Shown: positions 49,701 to 60,835 of the stretch, one piece after another | Layout of the letters: each line of letters starts with the position of its first letter | How positions within the stretch are numbered: position 1 is the first letter of the stretch | Assembly (NCBI GenBank): GCA_000310025.1 | Contig: FN649736.1 | Coordinates: 462,016-526,015 of the forward strand | From: Ectocarpus siliculosus | Taxonomy: Eukaryota; Sar; Phaeophyceae; Ectocarpales; Ectocarpaceae | Direction of reading: 5' to 3' | Length of the DNA stretch: 64,000 bases | Made by a program: the position numbers and the translations under genes | Notes under the pieces: generated by a model | What the model was told of the DNA's origin: nothing | The model's input: the letters and a program-made list of their open reading frames with translations, nothing else | Database searches by the model: none

Positions 49701-51032
49701 ACGGCCTATCTGTCGTTCGCCTCGAGCTAGTGCCGTTCGTCTTCACTGTCCTATTCTCCAATGTTTGAATTTAGTTCGCGGACCTTGGTCGTCGTTGCCG
49801 TTGTGCGTGCCTTTCGACGGACACGTGCCCCCCCACGCCTCCAACTTGTTTTCCGGCAAACGTTCGCACGCGTCCGGCTACCCCGTCGCCGATCTTGCTG
49901 CGCCGCCTAGCGGCCTCGAAAGCGTGGCCAGGATTTGGAGTCCTCGCGGAGAGGAAGAGGAAGTTATCGGGGACGACGAGGCCGCCGACTCAGACCCAGA
50001 CTCTCGCTCCCTGGAAGACATCGCCCAGAGCAACCAGGGCAACATGGATTCTGGTGAGACCCTCTCTCGGGCAACCTTAGCCTCTCTGCAGCGGTGGTGC
50101 TACGGTTGACGGCCGGTCGAATCGACCTTGCCGGGCATGTTTCTGATGGCCACGTACACGTTCATGCCAATGAACGCGGTGTGTGCTGCCAGACTGAGAG
50201 AAGAGTCCGCATGAGACCCCACGGCTGCCGTCGTCGCTCGCGCGGTCGGTTGCGCTCCTGCACCTTGACGGATGCCTTACTTGTCGTCAGCAAACGCCCG
50301 GGATCGGATCTGGCGTTTCGTATGGGGGAAAAGTGTCAGCAGTTGCGCCGGTGTTTTGGTGGGCATCGAAGATAGCAATATTTTGTTCTTGCGACCCAAC
50401 CCCATGGTCAGGTCCTCCCACGCAAAATATGGCACGACCACATAAGGGAACGCCGCTCCAACAAAAAACATCGCACCCGGCGGCGAATACTTTCATGGGC
50501 CAGCACGAGTCCGAATAATATACCCACTCCCAGATCAGCTACCATGGCGACATAAGGTACCCGACCGCCCCTACACAGCTACAATTCTCCTGGTAATTTT
50601 GTCTTCGAGACAAGTTTTGTTCACCAGTATTTGGGTGTCCGCACGGTGCAAGACTGACTGGTATCCTCCATCCCTCTTTTCCCGCGCTGGGCTTCTCAAC
50701 ATTTTTTGCTTCGTTTTTTGCTTGCCGATACGTCCATGTCCAGCTTGTATTGGCTTTCGAACTCGATCACTTCCCATTGGAGATGGAGCCCTGGTGAATG
50801 AATCAACTAGATTCCACCGAACTACCGAGCCTTACATTGTGAAGCCTGACCCCCTGACTCGGACTTGTGACTGATGACCGTCGCATGCTTCCCGCCCTGT
50901 CGCTTCCTTCTCTTGCCTTCAGTGGGAGTGAACTTAGGGTTCCAGCCTTTGATGCACCAGCTCGTTCTCCAGCTTGCCGCGACGGAGAATATGGGTGACG
51001 ACAGAGGGCCCGGGGAGTGCGTCCAGGCATAA
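37167..51032 (+). CDS. WDTC1: WDTC1/ADP orthologue: WD40-TPR-WD40 DCAF substrate receptor
   Basis: Fifteen exons: 37167-37280, 37397-37601, 38582-38754, 40077-40190, 40522-40577, 42428-42646, 43487-43748, 44413-44701, 45661-45814, 46263-46626, 47294-47520, 48100-48222, 48755-48865, 49911-50053 and 50923-51032 (TAA). All phases agree and total 2,664 nt, 887 residues (the human protein has about 677). WD repeats: CVNRLCWNDAGTRIASGSDD, ILVTGAMDGEVRLHKAPF, FIFWSASEDGTV, NPVDVHYLAVACGDYVARVY, HATCVAFSPDG with HVYLFDATG. TPR: STLYRARSMNLRQRGW, YVKALVHVGRRASARAEAVK. Terminal WD: YVTSGSDDGR, VFIWERSSGRLVRAIKADDQ, IVNCVAPHPSLPVLAT, SVARIWSP. The order matches WDTC1, known in animals to recruit targets to CUL4-DDB1 and to restrain fat storage. 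Extra length comes from Gly/Ser-, Glu- and Pro-rich inserts. A small exon between 40,577 and 42,428 may be missed. Confidence 0.88.
37675..37780. repeat. CT and TCTG simple repeats in intron 2
   Basis: Long pyrimidine tract of CT units followed by (TCTG)n, starting 74 nt after the donor of the second exon of the WDTC1-like gene. Confidence 0.85.
38710..38925. repeat. Perfect 108-bp tandem duplication across a splice donor
   Basis: Bases 38710-38817 are repeated without a mismatch at 38818-38925. The unit contains the last 45 nt of the third exon of the WDTC1-like gene, its donor (CAG/GTAGAT) and 63 nt of intron. The second copy therefore carries an intact spare donor. Confidence 0.95.
42292..42386 (-). 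repeat. Dispersed repeat copy 1 (intron of the WDTC1-like gene)
   Basis: The minus strand matches 63,285-63,395 on the plus strand over about 95 bp, sharing CTCATAGTCGTGCATGCCGT, then AGTCGTTAGACCATTGACCT. It begins with a G run (20 C on the plus strand at 42,364-42,383). The C run ends 44 nt before the acceptor of exon 42428-42646. An internal box of the GTTAGACCATTGACCTCGC type resembles a tRNA D-arm/anticodon arm, so a tRNA-derived origin is possible. Confidence 0.75.
44910..45400. other. Intron segment with antisense open frames; possible relic
   Basis: Within the 959-bp intron after exon 44413-44701 the minus strand is open in two overlapping frames with basic, coding-like stretches (for example KRLSRENSRLSIKKRGRVV). 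No domain is recognised and frames shift, so this could be a decayed mobile element or chance. Confidence 0.25.
46501..46580 (+). repeat. In-frame GAG repeat (poly-Glu) in the WDTC1-like gene
   Basis: Imperfect (GAG)n in exon 46263-46626 encodes an acidic run, preceded by a run of GGC codons (poly-Gly, about 46,449-46,470). It lies between the TPR part and the last WD repeats, so length changes would alter a linker only. Confidence 0.9.
48948..48986 (+). repeat. Decayed copy of the end of exon 13
   Basis: CGCACCCCTCCCTGCCGGTG and following bases repeat the end of exon 48755-48865 (coding PHPSLPVLAT) about 120 bp downstream, inside the next intron. The copy has lost the donor: ACCAGGTACG has become ACCAGTTACC. 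Confidence 0.75.
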
Positions 51033-51397
51033 CGACTCGTGCCGCCGCCTGCGACACGCGACGGAGCTGTGCATGCTTCTTCACGCCCTGCACGGCTGTC
51101 ATTCCAATTCTGGACTGTTGGCTGGGCACGATTAGCAAGGTCTTTTTGGTGATTGTTTTCGGTATGATGTGGTCCGACCGACAAACCGTGTTATTGAACG
51201 AGTTTGTACGTGTGGACGCAATTCGGTTGTTTGGGATCTGTTCGTCGTGTTTGAGTCCATGCCGTCGCTTCAGCCTGCACGACTGAACAGGACACCCTTG
51301 GATGTTTTGTTTTCTTTCTTCTTGTTTTGGTGGCGAGGTTCGTGCGTATGATTTTTTTGTCTCTACCCGTAGTCCTGGGGGAAACCGGGGGATGGGA

Positions 51398-51400
<3 letters not shown>

Positions 51401-51434
<34 letters not shown>
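51401..51434. repeat. TG dinucleotide repeat
   Basis: (TG)17, uninterrupted. Confidence 0.95.
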
Positions 51435-51435
<1 letters not shown>

Positions 51436-54400
51436 CGAGGCACTTACGATTTCTGCACCGCCACTGGAGCGCCATCGGAAAGAATGAAGTTTATGCCCTT
51501 CAGCTGACGAGCCATTACCATTTCAGATGCAAACAAGCCTCCGTAAACCACCGATCATTCTAGAAGACCCGCATCAGTTGTTTTTTTCAGAACGATTGGT
51601 TTATTTTCACAGTAAGTATTTATCCTTAGATTTCTTTCGTGGAATGGGGAGTGACTTTTGGAGTCAACTCTCGCTGTATTTCATCTACCCGGTACTGCAC
51701 ATGGCTTCATCTGCGTGCGGCTATTTTCAACCATCTTTTCGACATCGTAAGAGCCGAGACTCTGCATAACCCACGCTATCCATGCTTCATGAGTGATCGG
51801 TAGCACTTTCACAACACACAACACATTACTGGAGCGTTGCGTGGCCGTAACGTACCGCATTTTACTGCTCACACGTGTAAACCGCTGTAAAAATAAGGTC
51901 ACCACGGGCGCAAAGAATCTTCACATTCTCTCCAACGCACAGGCATCACCACAACAGCGGCATAATTCGGCATGCGCCTCTCTCGCAGATCTCTACGGGC
52001 GTGAAACATGTCATGTTGGTTTCAGCCAACAGCTGTCTTGAAATTTCTTGCCGCCCGCCACCAAATCCCCGCCACCTGCTCGTTACGCTGCCTCGGGATG
52101 TGTATTCATCGAGTCTCTTTCGTCTACTGTCGTCCTCTCGCTTGCTCTCCTATTGTGCCCGCCTCTTTGCGTGTCCAGAGAAATACCTGCTTGTTGTGTC
52201 GTGTGGTTTGGATAAAATGCGTCACCAAAGTGCCGCCGTCCCTCTTCCTTGACGTGGACGGCGGTATTAGCAGCTACCGAATAGAGCTACCATATAGCAA
52301 ACTCAACCTCCCATTGGTATGCAACTTCGTGAACGATTCCATTGAGCGATCAGAACAGCGATGGTCGAAACGCGACTTCCTTATGGCCAACCCTGCCTGC
52401 GTAGGAGCTACTCAGAATGTGGGCAAACAAGGTGAACAAAGAAGGGTTGTGGTGGTCGACGACCTTCGAGGTGAGACGTGTGGTCCGTGGGGGATCCGTT
52501 TCGAAATGCATTTCATGCGTGCAACACATGTTGTGTAGTGCTCACTGTTGAGCTGTCTGCCAGGCCAAGCTGTTGATTCGACATACGTGTATAGTCTATG
52601 TAGAAGAATAGAAAATTTAGTTGACACCGTGAGCGCGCTACAGAAGGTCCGGATGCTGTAGAATCAAGATGATTATGGCACTCGAGAAAGGGACGGTTTG
52701 TGGGTTGGATTGCTCAAGATGAGACTTGGATGTGAAACGGCCGAGCGGTACGCGTTCATTACCAACCAACTGACCGTGGGTGACCTACGCCTACTAGCAT
52801 TCCCAGCAGAAGGGGTGCCCGAAATAATCGATGGTACGGTCTTTCTTCCCAGGCCAGCTACCATATTGACATGGGCAATCCCTGTAAAAGACTGGGGTGG
52901 TGCCCCGGGTCGCAAAACTGGAACAGATTTGTTGGGTCTTGCGGGTTGAAACCGGCCGTACCCGGGAGGGGTTGCCACGGATGGATATCACCATGTACCG
53001 CCCTAGTTTGGGGTGCCGTGTATCAAAAACCAAATAACCGCGGGTACAACATGGGTGGAACCGGAACCGACCGGATATTCCCAGAATCAGTTAACTGGTA
53101 GCGGGTACTCGATGCTGCCCCAGTCGGGGCACCACCCTTCAGTACAGGTCCAGGACATCCATAGCCAAGCGTTCTGAGGACAGGGGGGCTCTGTGACTGG
53201 GGATATAGCCCATACACCGAATGTCCGAAACTTCTGGGATCTCCGTGTATCGGCTCGGCATCGGCAAGCAGCAGTAGCTAGCAGACGCGGTGCAGTGTTA
53301 GATGTGCAGTGTGACACGTCCTAGTCTGTCCACGTATGGCCGGAATAATTGACATTACCGTAGGTAGGCGGTTGACTATTCGCGTCCGTCGCAACAATTT
53401 GTGGAAAAGGGTGTGTAAGGATGCTACGCACGGGGGCCCTTCCCAACCTTGTCTGCGAAGCACAAGGGAGCGGAGGGGGGGGGGGGCGGGGTTTACACCC
53501 GGAAGACATTCATCGTCTTACATGTAGCGTTCAGAGCTGGCCAGCGCGGCGCCTCTCTCTCACTCTGACCTCTCACCTCTCACTCTTATCATCTGCCATG
53601 AGAAACAGGGGCGGCGTGGAGTCATTCAGGAACAAACGACATGTTTTTTAATTCCCATAATTCCGAGGGTTACCGAGATGCCCGACCGCATGCAATATAT
53701 GTGGTGTAATAGTTTTACTCTACCTATTGTACATTTACTCTACATATTGGTACATTTCCCTGTTCTTTTTCCCTCTTGCATGTCACATGCAAACCGCATA
53801 CGAAACTTCACTCCAAAGGGCGTTGTAATGGGGTTTTTCATATCGTGCTTTTTTCTATAGCTCCGCCTCGCCTTGTCTCTGGGACATACAAAGCGGCACA
53901 CGCACAAATCCACTCCTCTCTAGCGACTGCACTCTACTCATCACATGATCATGCCTGCCGTAGTTTTTATATTTCAGCTATAAAGTACATGTAGCACATG
54001 GGATTGATAGTGTTTTTCTCGCCGGTTAAGTGCTAGGTTTCACAAGGATGAATCAAAACCTGCCGCCATCATTCTTGTGGTTGCTATGCTTCACCAAATA
54101 TACGATGGGTTGAATGAGCACCCCGGCTAGCCAAACGCTTCGCATTCAGCAGGCATGACTGACTACTCCAAGTCCCGCAAGTGAATCCGATCTTTGCGCG
54201 CTTGCAAGCAACGACACTCCACGCACAGGGAGAACATGTCACTTCATTTGTGGCAGGCGGGGTGATTCTTGTTAGTTTTATTATGGTGGGGTGTGAGAGA
54301 CAGCACAAAGAGAAATATTGCAAACGATTTTGTGTGATCACTAGTATTTTCCACCATGATTTCAAAAAGCGCAGCTGAAAGATGCCCCCACATCATATAT

Positions 54401-55619
54401 ATACTTGCCGAAATGGCACCGAAGGCAGAGCGGGTGTGAGAACATTGCGTCCCAAAACCGAAAATTATTATCTCCAAGACGAAACACACCCAGCACTAAC
54501 CTCATAGAAATCGCCCTTATAAGCATCCTGGTCCTGGTTTGGTACATGGGGAACCACCACCGTTCAGTACTGCTTCATGCATGACGCACATACACCAGAG
54601 AAGAAAGGCAAAGAAAACAACCACAGAGAATCCACAAGAGTGAATGAGTGCGCGGAAAATAGAGTGCGATCGTAGGGTGGAGTGAATTCATTCGAGAGTA
54701 TTATGTGTGCCAGGGGCAAGGCGAGGCGAATATACTAAAAGCAGCATGTTTTTAGTATTCATCACGCCATTCGGTGTTTGTATGATTGAACAGGATGTAA
54801 CGGAAGAGAGGGGATTAGAGAGGAATAGTCTGTGTGGAAAGAGCACCAATAGAGATATATACTTAAAACTAATCTGTCCTAGACTTTTTTCTTAGATAGA
54901 GCTGGATTCGTTGGGTCATATTCAGAAATTTCAAGAAAACTCGATTCATTCACCGACGGGGTGGACGTTTTTGGGCGTTTTCGCGCTTCATGCATTTTTT
55001 GGTCCCACACCCCCCTCATTTAAAACTCAAAAGTAGTTATTCACAGGATAAAAACACAAAACCGTTCGCCTGTTCCAATACAAGACAAGCCAGCTGGTGT
55101 TGGGGCAGGGGGGCTGCCGTGGTTGTCCCAGCCAAATTTTCAGCGGAACAAGCCAATACCTGAGGATCTCTTTTGATGTTGTGGTGAGGACATTCGTATA
55201 CATACCCGTATGTAGTAAACGAATAGCTGACAAGGGGCGCTCTGCTAAGAGGACACCTGACCCACGCTAGCTTGGCATTGAATGTTGGCGCCATGGTGCT
55301 TCGCGGTCGCCACTTAGTCACAGGCAGATGATGATAAAAAGCCGTTGTCCTTCATTTTTTTGTCAATCAAAAGAGAGGAGATGAGAGAGACACACACACA
55401 CATCCTACACACAACATGTACACACACGCAGCACAACGGCAACAACAACAACAGCCTCTAGCCTCCCGATGTCTCGACTCGGAAGGACTGCCCTTACTCA
55501 CCCACAGGTAGCGGGACAACCCATAAATTTCCCGGCCAGCCTTGTGGAACTGGTTTCTGTTCGGTCGTCCGTGCTTGCTCGCGACGGCATCAGACAGAGA
55601 GCGAGGGGAAAATAAAACA

Positions 55620-55668
55620 TCAGCAGCAGTCGCAGCAGCAAGCAGCAGCAGCAGCAGCAGCAGCAGCA
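55620..55668. repeat. CAG/CTG trinucleotide repeat
   Basis: Imperfect (CAG)n. The poly-Leu, poly-Ala and poly-Cys open frames over it are artefacts of the repeat. Confidence 0.9.
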
Positions 55669-55927
55669 TGCAGCGGTATATATGGCGGCAGCACAACAAA
55701 TATCGCCAGGGCAGTGCCCGAAAGCTTTGGGGGCTGGCGGTGATGGTTGCTGCGAGATAAGAGGGAAGCAACGCGAATCAGAGACGAGAGACACAGGAGG
55801 GGGAGAGAGGGTGAGGGAGAGAGGAGTCTGTTCGTCTCGGAACAAAAATCATATACTTGGAGCTCTGGAGCCCCAAACATAAATTTGCTCACGATTCATG
55901 CATATTGGCCCAAAAGTGTCCTCCGAT

Positions 55928-56730
55928 CTAAAACTCGATTAATTCTCTTTTCGGGATCTGCCACTGGAATTGTGCATTTTTACTTGTTTTTGGATCTGCC
56001 AATTTTATACAAAATACAAGACTCCCCTTCGGAATGTAGGTGCAATGGCCTCCCGGGGTCGAAATTAATTTAGGGGTTGTATCGTGGTGTGCGGTAGGGC
56101 TGGTGGCCGTATAATAAATCCCACGTATCATCGGACGGTGGAGGCGGGTGGGTACGGTTGACCAACGAGTGTAATTTTGATGTTAATGTTGTACAACTGT
56201 TGGGCAGATACAATCTCTATTCCCGTTCCGTATGTGCTTGGGTTTGCCATGAGTTGAAGGTAGTGTGCGACACTTCGATAGGTTTGCTGAGGATGACCGG
56301 CTATTTGAACGTGTTCTGAATTTATTCCCGCTGAGATGCTCTGGAAGAAGGTATTTTGACCTGAGCCTGGGATGGGGATATGAAGGTTGTTCGTTATGTG
56401 GTCGATGAGTTGCCCTCGGACCGAAGAGTGCATGCTGGGATCATGGAAGACGCGACGGGCGATATATCGCAGTAGGCATGCACCATCACCAATTTCGTCG
56501 ACAATATGCCAGGACCCGTTGCTGCCAGAGCCACTGGAAGGGGTATTGCCGTGGTCATTTCCGTTGTTGTTGCCGTTGTTTTGGTCATCAGGGTCGCCTT
56601 GGTTATTGTCATTGTGGCTGTCGTTGGTGCAACGGTGACCAGGTAGTTGAATGTCGAACACTGGTGGTCGTTGCGCACTCTTCTGGGCAGCTACCCACCA
56701 TACCCCTCTGTTACCCGGGACTGGCTGCAT
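55928..56730 (-). pseudogene. OTU-family cysteine protease ORF, frame-broken (probably from a mobile element)
   Basis: From the ATG at 56,730 the frame runs about 200 codons to a stop at 56,128. It has the OTU Cys motif DEIGDGACLLRYIA (catalytic Cys after Asp-Gly-Ala), the helix HSSVRGQLIDHITNNL, and YGTGIEIVSAQQLYNINIKI, the usual conserved core. The C-terminal block with the expected catalytic His, within GIYYTATSPTAHHD, lies immediately downstream in a different frame (55,928-56,131). A single small indel near 56,130 therefore separates the two catalytic parts. A Gly/Asn/Asp-rich linker precedes the domain. OTU proteases occur in host deubiquitinases and also in eukaryotic transposons. Isolation in a repeat-rich area and the broken frame favour the latter. 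No reverse transcriptase or transposase was seen beside it. Confidence 0.65.
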
Positions 56731-57229
56731 TAGCACTTCATTTCAGCTACAAATGTATGGGAGCGGCATCATTCACAAACAACGTCCTCATTTTTGTGTG
56801 AGCTTCAAAGATTCAACCCCAACGAAGTGCGAAAGGTTCACCAACAATTTGGAAAGATTCGCTCCGAAATGAATATTCGGAAGGAAGGTCGAACGGTTCA
56901 CACAACCAAAACCTCGAGCGGAACTCCACTTTTTTTAACGTACTACACACATCGCTATGTATGCTGTGACGCCTTCCTGTATTCCTGACTGACTGCTATT
57001 ACTTCCACCGCTGATTGCATCGTCGGTGATCGGACAAATGGGGACCAACCTCCTCCTGCCTGCAAAGACACGGCAGTAGATCCTCGGCATTTAACCAATG
57101 GTGTCACGATCTATTTCTCTAGAACGTAAAAGATTCAACGAACTCCAGGATCTTTAAGAAATGAATACGAACGTGCAGAATTTGCGTGGAACTTACTCCA
57201 TGGGCGGTGTATTTTTTGTTTCTCACAGC

Positions 57230-57525
57230 CTGCTGTTCGCCTATACGTGAGTTCGCGTGTGCTTTAGCGGCGTCTTTGTTGCAGGTCCTGCTGCTGCTTA
57301 AATCCGCTGCGTAAGACCACTCGCTCTTGTGTAGTCATACGGTGTTGCTGTTCGCGTGTACGGTAGTTTGTGTGTGCATTAGTAGCCTCTTTTCTGCAAG
57401 TCCTCCTCCTGCTGCTGCGACCGCTGTTCGCGTGTACGTTGATTCGTTATGTTTTAGCGGCGTCTTTGATGCAGGTCCTACTGCTGCTGCTTTAATCCGC
57501 TGCGTTGATCACTTGCTCTTGGGTA
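57230..57525. repeat. Degenerate tandem repeat, about three units of 85-110 bp
   Basis: Units share CTGTTCGCGTGTACG, a TTTAGCGGCGTCTTTG-like block and a GCAGGTCCT/CTGCTGCTG block, near 57,231, 57,348 and 57,425. They are diverged. Confidence 0.6.
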
Positions 57526-59949
57526 TTACAGTGCTGCCCATGCTCTGTGGGACTTGTATGCTCTAATTCTTGTGTTTTTTCGAAAGCAGTAAATGTTTTT
57601 GTATTTCTTCGGGGAACGCCTTCTTCCCGCGGAACACGTTCCCGGGGTATAGAGCCATTTTTTTTTGAACTTTGGGCGTCAAGCACACGCGCCAAGGGTG
57701 GGTTGCGGTCCTCGGGCGTGCGCGGTAATGTACCGACGACTCTCGTGCGTGCCCATGAGAAATAACCGTGAGAAATGATTGACTTACGCCGGCGAAATAT
57801 GTCCCGAAGCACAAAAACAGGCGAAATGATACATACACATACACATATATTCGTTCGCTGAGTGCAGTGAATATTTTCGTGGTTCAAGTATGTCAGCCTC
57901 GCCAGAAGTCACCATACACCAATACAGGGTCTGTGGAGGCTCGCTCCACGGGTGGGTTAGGTGGTGTACATAGTCGGCCCGCATGGCGACAACGACGAGA
58001 TTGTCTGCGATCCAGCGACAGTAGCTGCAGTACTGAGAACCCTCCCGATTCCCGGCATTAGAATTATCTCCTACATTGTGCCACATGAATACATGATCTG
58101 TCTCGTGCGCACGTGTACTGTAGTTTGCTCTCTCCTCGACCCGCATTCATTCGTTCATCCGTGTTACCTTGACCTCACAAACATGGCGTTGTGCATGGCA
58201 CCCTTCATGCTCAGCGATATCTCGAGTTAGCTACAACAAACCCCCGAGTACAATAATGGCGGACACAATACTGAAACAACGGCTGCCCCCGAGGAGTCGC
58301 CCGTTTCTCCTTGTTCGGAATGATCTTGCCCGTCTTGTTGAATCTGACACGAGAGACCCTTAACAATCCACCCGATACTTTTTTTTTTCTCTTGGGGATA
58401 TTTTCGTGGCTGGCTGATTTTGGTTGTTTCGTTTTGTGGTACTGTATGTGCCAAGCAGGCACAACAGGCTGTTTAACACGATGTATACCATGATCTCCAC
58501 AGCAGTGGCAAGCAGTGGCAAGACATCCGTGCTAAATTTCCCGAAACTTCAATGGCTACGGCAACGGTTTGGACTTCGGAGCAAAGGTCTTGAGAGAAAC
58601 ACCGGATAGACTAAAACAGAGGATACGGATTGCCCGACCCGTAGCCACCAACCGTACAGATTTGATCATTTTTCTTTTTGGTTCTTCGAGATTCACCAGG
58701 GGGCTGCTCGAGTCTAACACACGCTGCTAGAACCGTTGAGCTTGGGAAGCGTCGCACCTCAGCAGCTGGAGCAGCAGGAGCTGATGGCAGCTGTGAGTTA
58801 GTCCTCCTGCTACTGTGTCTATTCCACGAGTGGATTATGTAGCGGCGGAATGATCCCATCAACCGTGGCACCACCAAAACTGTGCCGTGTCGGCCTACCG
58901 ATGGGTCCAATGATAGCCCTGCAACGCAGCAACACATTCGTTGAAGTCCTGTGCTGCTTGGAGTCTTGTAGAGCGAGATACAGCTGGTGGGGTGTTTGGC
59001 CGCGCCGTTTATTTATTTTATCTTACATCACCACCTACTTGCTGGCGCTGCTGTGCTCTCATGAGCCTACTCCGGCCGGAGGGCTCACGAATTGTTCTCT
59101 CCCGAGCTGCTAGTCGCACCGCTCTGGAGAGACGAACGGTGTTGTTTACTCCGGCCTTGGGACAATAATACCGGTACAATACGGTAGGCTATGCACCGCA
59201 AAGAGGCATGGGTAAGATGCGGCGGCGGGGAACTGGTGGGGTTTTTGTGATTGGTGGGGGCATACAGTCCACTCCTATTGGTTGATTCCCCATTGTTCGC
59301 ACAGTCCAGCTGGAAGGACTCCTCCGCCAATCTGCATAGTTTTCCCTCTATACATGCGCATGTTAGAGGCTGCAGGCACAGGAAGAGAGCAAGAGAGAGG
59401 GCGATAGACACGAGGGACTCGAGGATCAAGGAACACAGCTGCTATCTCTGTCGGGGGAAACTGGTGAGACTGAAACTGCGGTAAATCGGGGAATTAACTT
59501 CAGAGCAGAGTCTACAGAACCGTCTTCTTAGATCCCCGCCTTCACGCCTCAAATTCACACCCACTTAAAATGCACGACGCCCACCCGCAGGAGTAGCATC
59601 ATGTACAATCTCGGGGGTTTGGGTGAAAGGGGAAAGAGTCTAGGGTAGGAACGAGTTGTACAAAGTGCGTGTCACCGGTGTGGAAAGAACCTTCAACCAC
59701 TTTTTGTATTTTCTTATTTTCTTCACTTCAAATCGGCGCTCACAGCATTTGTGCCGGGTCCGGCGCCGTTTACTCCAACCCGGGGCCACACAGAGGGGTC
59801 CCTCTCCCTGACCCCGCTTACTCACCCCTCCTGCGGTGCCTTGCCTTCGACTTTTATTTGCGAGAAGAGTGCAGCACTCTCTCCTCCCCTCTGTGTACAC
59901 ACGAACTGGCGCTCTGCACCCAGGCCAGGAACGGAAGCGAGAGGACTTG

Positions 59950-60012
59950 CGCCGGGATTCGAACCCTGACCCTTGGCCACTATTTACATAGAAGGTTTTC
60001 CCGGGAGCCAAC
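59950..60012 (-). other. tRNA-like B-box/T-arm, possible SINE relic
   Basis: On the minus strand GGGTTCGAATCCC (59,954-59,966) fits the RNA polymerase III B-box/T-arm consensus, followed by GGCGCAAG. About 40 nt upstream GTTGGCTCCCGGG weakly resembles an A-box. No full cloverleaf could be folded by eye, so a functional tRNA is not claimed. Confidence 0.3.
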
Positions 60013-60424
60013 TACTGTTATAGACTACGGGGGCAACCGGCTGCTTCCAGAGAATAAGCATTGTAAACTGCTGCAGTATTCCCTGTTCAACACGTTCACT
60101 GTACACAATACTCTCGACCGACGTAAAACATGAGTGCGATGGAACATCATCAATTTGTAGTTCTATTTGATGTTCATGAATACAAGGGCTCCGGACGCGG
60201 GGGGCTACCGCCCCCCCCGTCCTTCGTTTTGGCTGGTGCTCTATGCGGGGAGGGAAACGTCGGGGCGTTGAAACACATACCATGTGGGACGTGCTTGATG
60301 TGGTCAGAATGTGATTTAATTATTTTCCCGAAGAAGGCAGCTCGTGGAACACGAAAGAACAACCACCACAAACTGAAGATTTGACCGGAACCAAACTTCG
60401 GCGCAACGTGAAGTACATACAATC

Positions 60425-60835
60425 TCGATATGCGAGATTTTCGGACTTGCGATGTACACCGGAAGCATTACGCGGCGTACCGTGTGAAAAAATTTTGCCG
60501 TTAAGGAGAGTTTAGAAGGTGGCTCTTATATGTTGCAAAGGAAACGACACAAGTCGAAACTCTACTGTGATATTCTAGTAGTACTCGAATGTGATATTCT
60601 AGACTACGGTCTTACAATATCGATACGCGAGATTTTCGGACTTGCAATGTACACCGGAAGCATTACTCGGCGTTCGGTGTTCAAACCATTACCGTGAAGT
60701 AGAGCTCAGAAGACGGCTGATACATGGTAAGAAGGAAACGACACAGTCCCAACTCGAACGTGATACTCTATGAAGTCTAATGTGATACTCTAGACTAAGG
60801 CGCAATCTAGGTATGTATTGATGCAAAGTTGAAAA
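60425..60835. repeat. Degenerate tandem repeat, period about 195 bp
   Basis: GCGAGATTTTCGGACTTGC followed by ATGTACACCGGAAGCATTAC occurs at 60,432 and again at 60,627, with the later parts (GGAAACGACACA, GTGATATTCTAG) also repeated. A weaker third unit starts near 60,800. Confidence 0.75.

Larger units (their letters stand above)
51033..55927. other. Gene-poor stretch, no supported gene
   Basis: Starts with the 3' side of the WDTC1-like gene. Only scattered open frames of 60-176 codons, without domains or matching splice pairs. AT content rises from about 53.6 kb. It contains a CAG/CTG tract near its right end. Nothing else was recognised. Confidence 0.5.

Noticed and set aside
52008-52538. 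176-codon plus-strand frame
   Set aside because: No domain, no matching splice pair and unremarkable composition; length is possible by chance in this base composition.
55367-55892. Minus-strand frames rich in Leu, Cys or Ala
   Set aside because: Produced by reading the CAG/CTG repeat in three frames.
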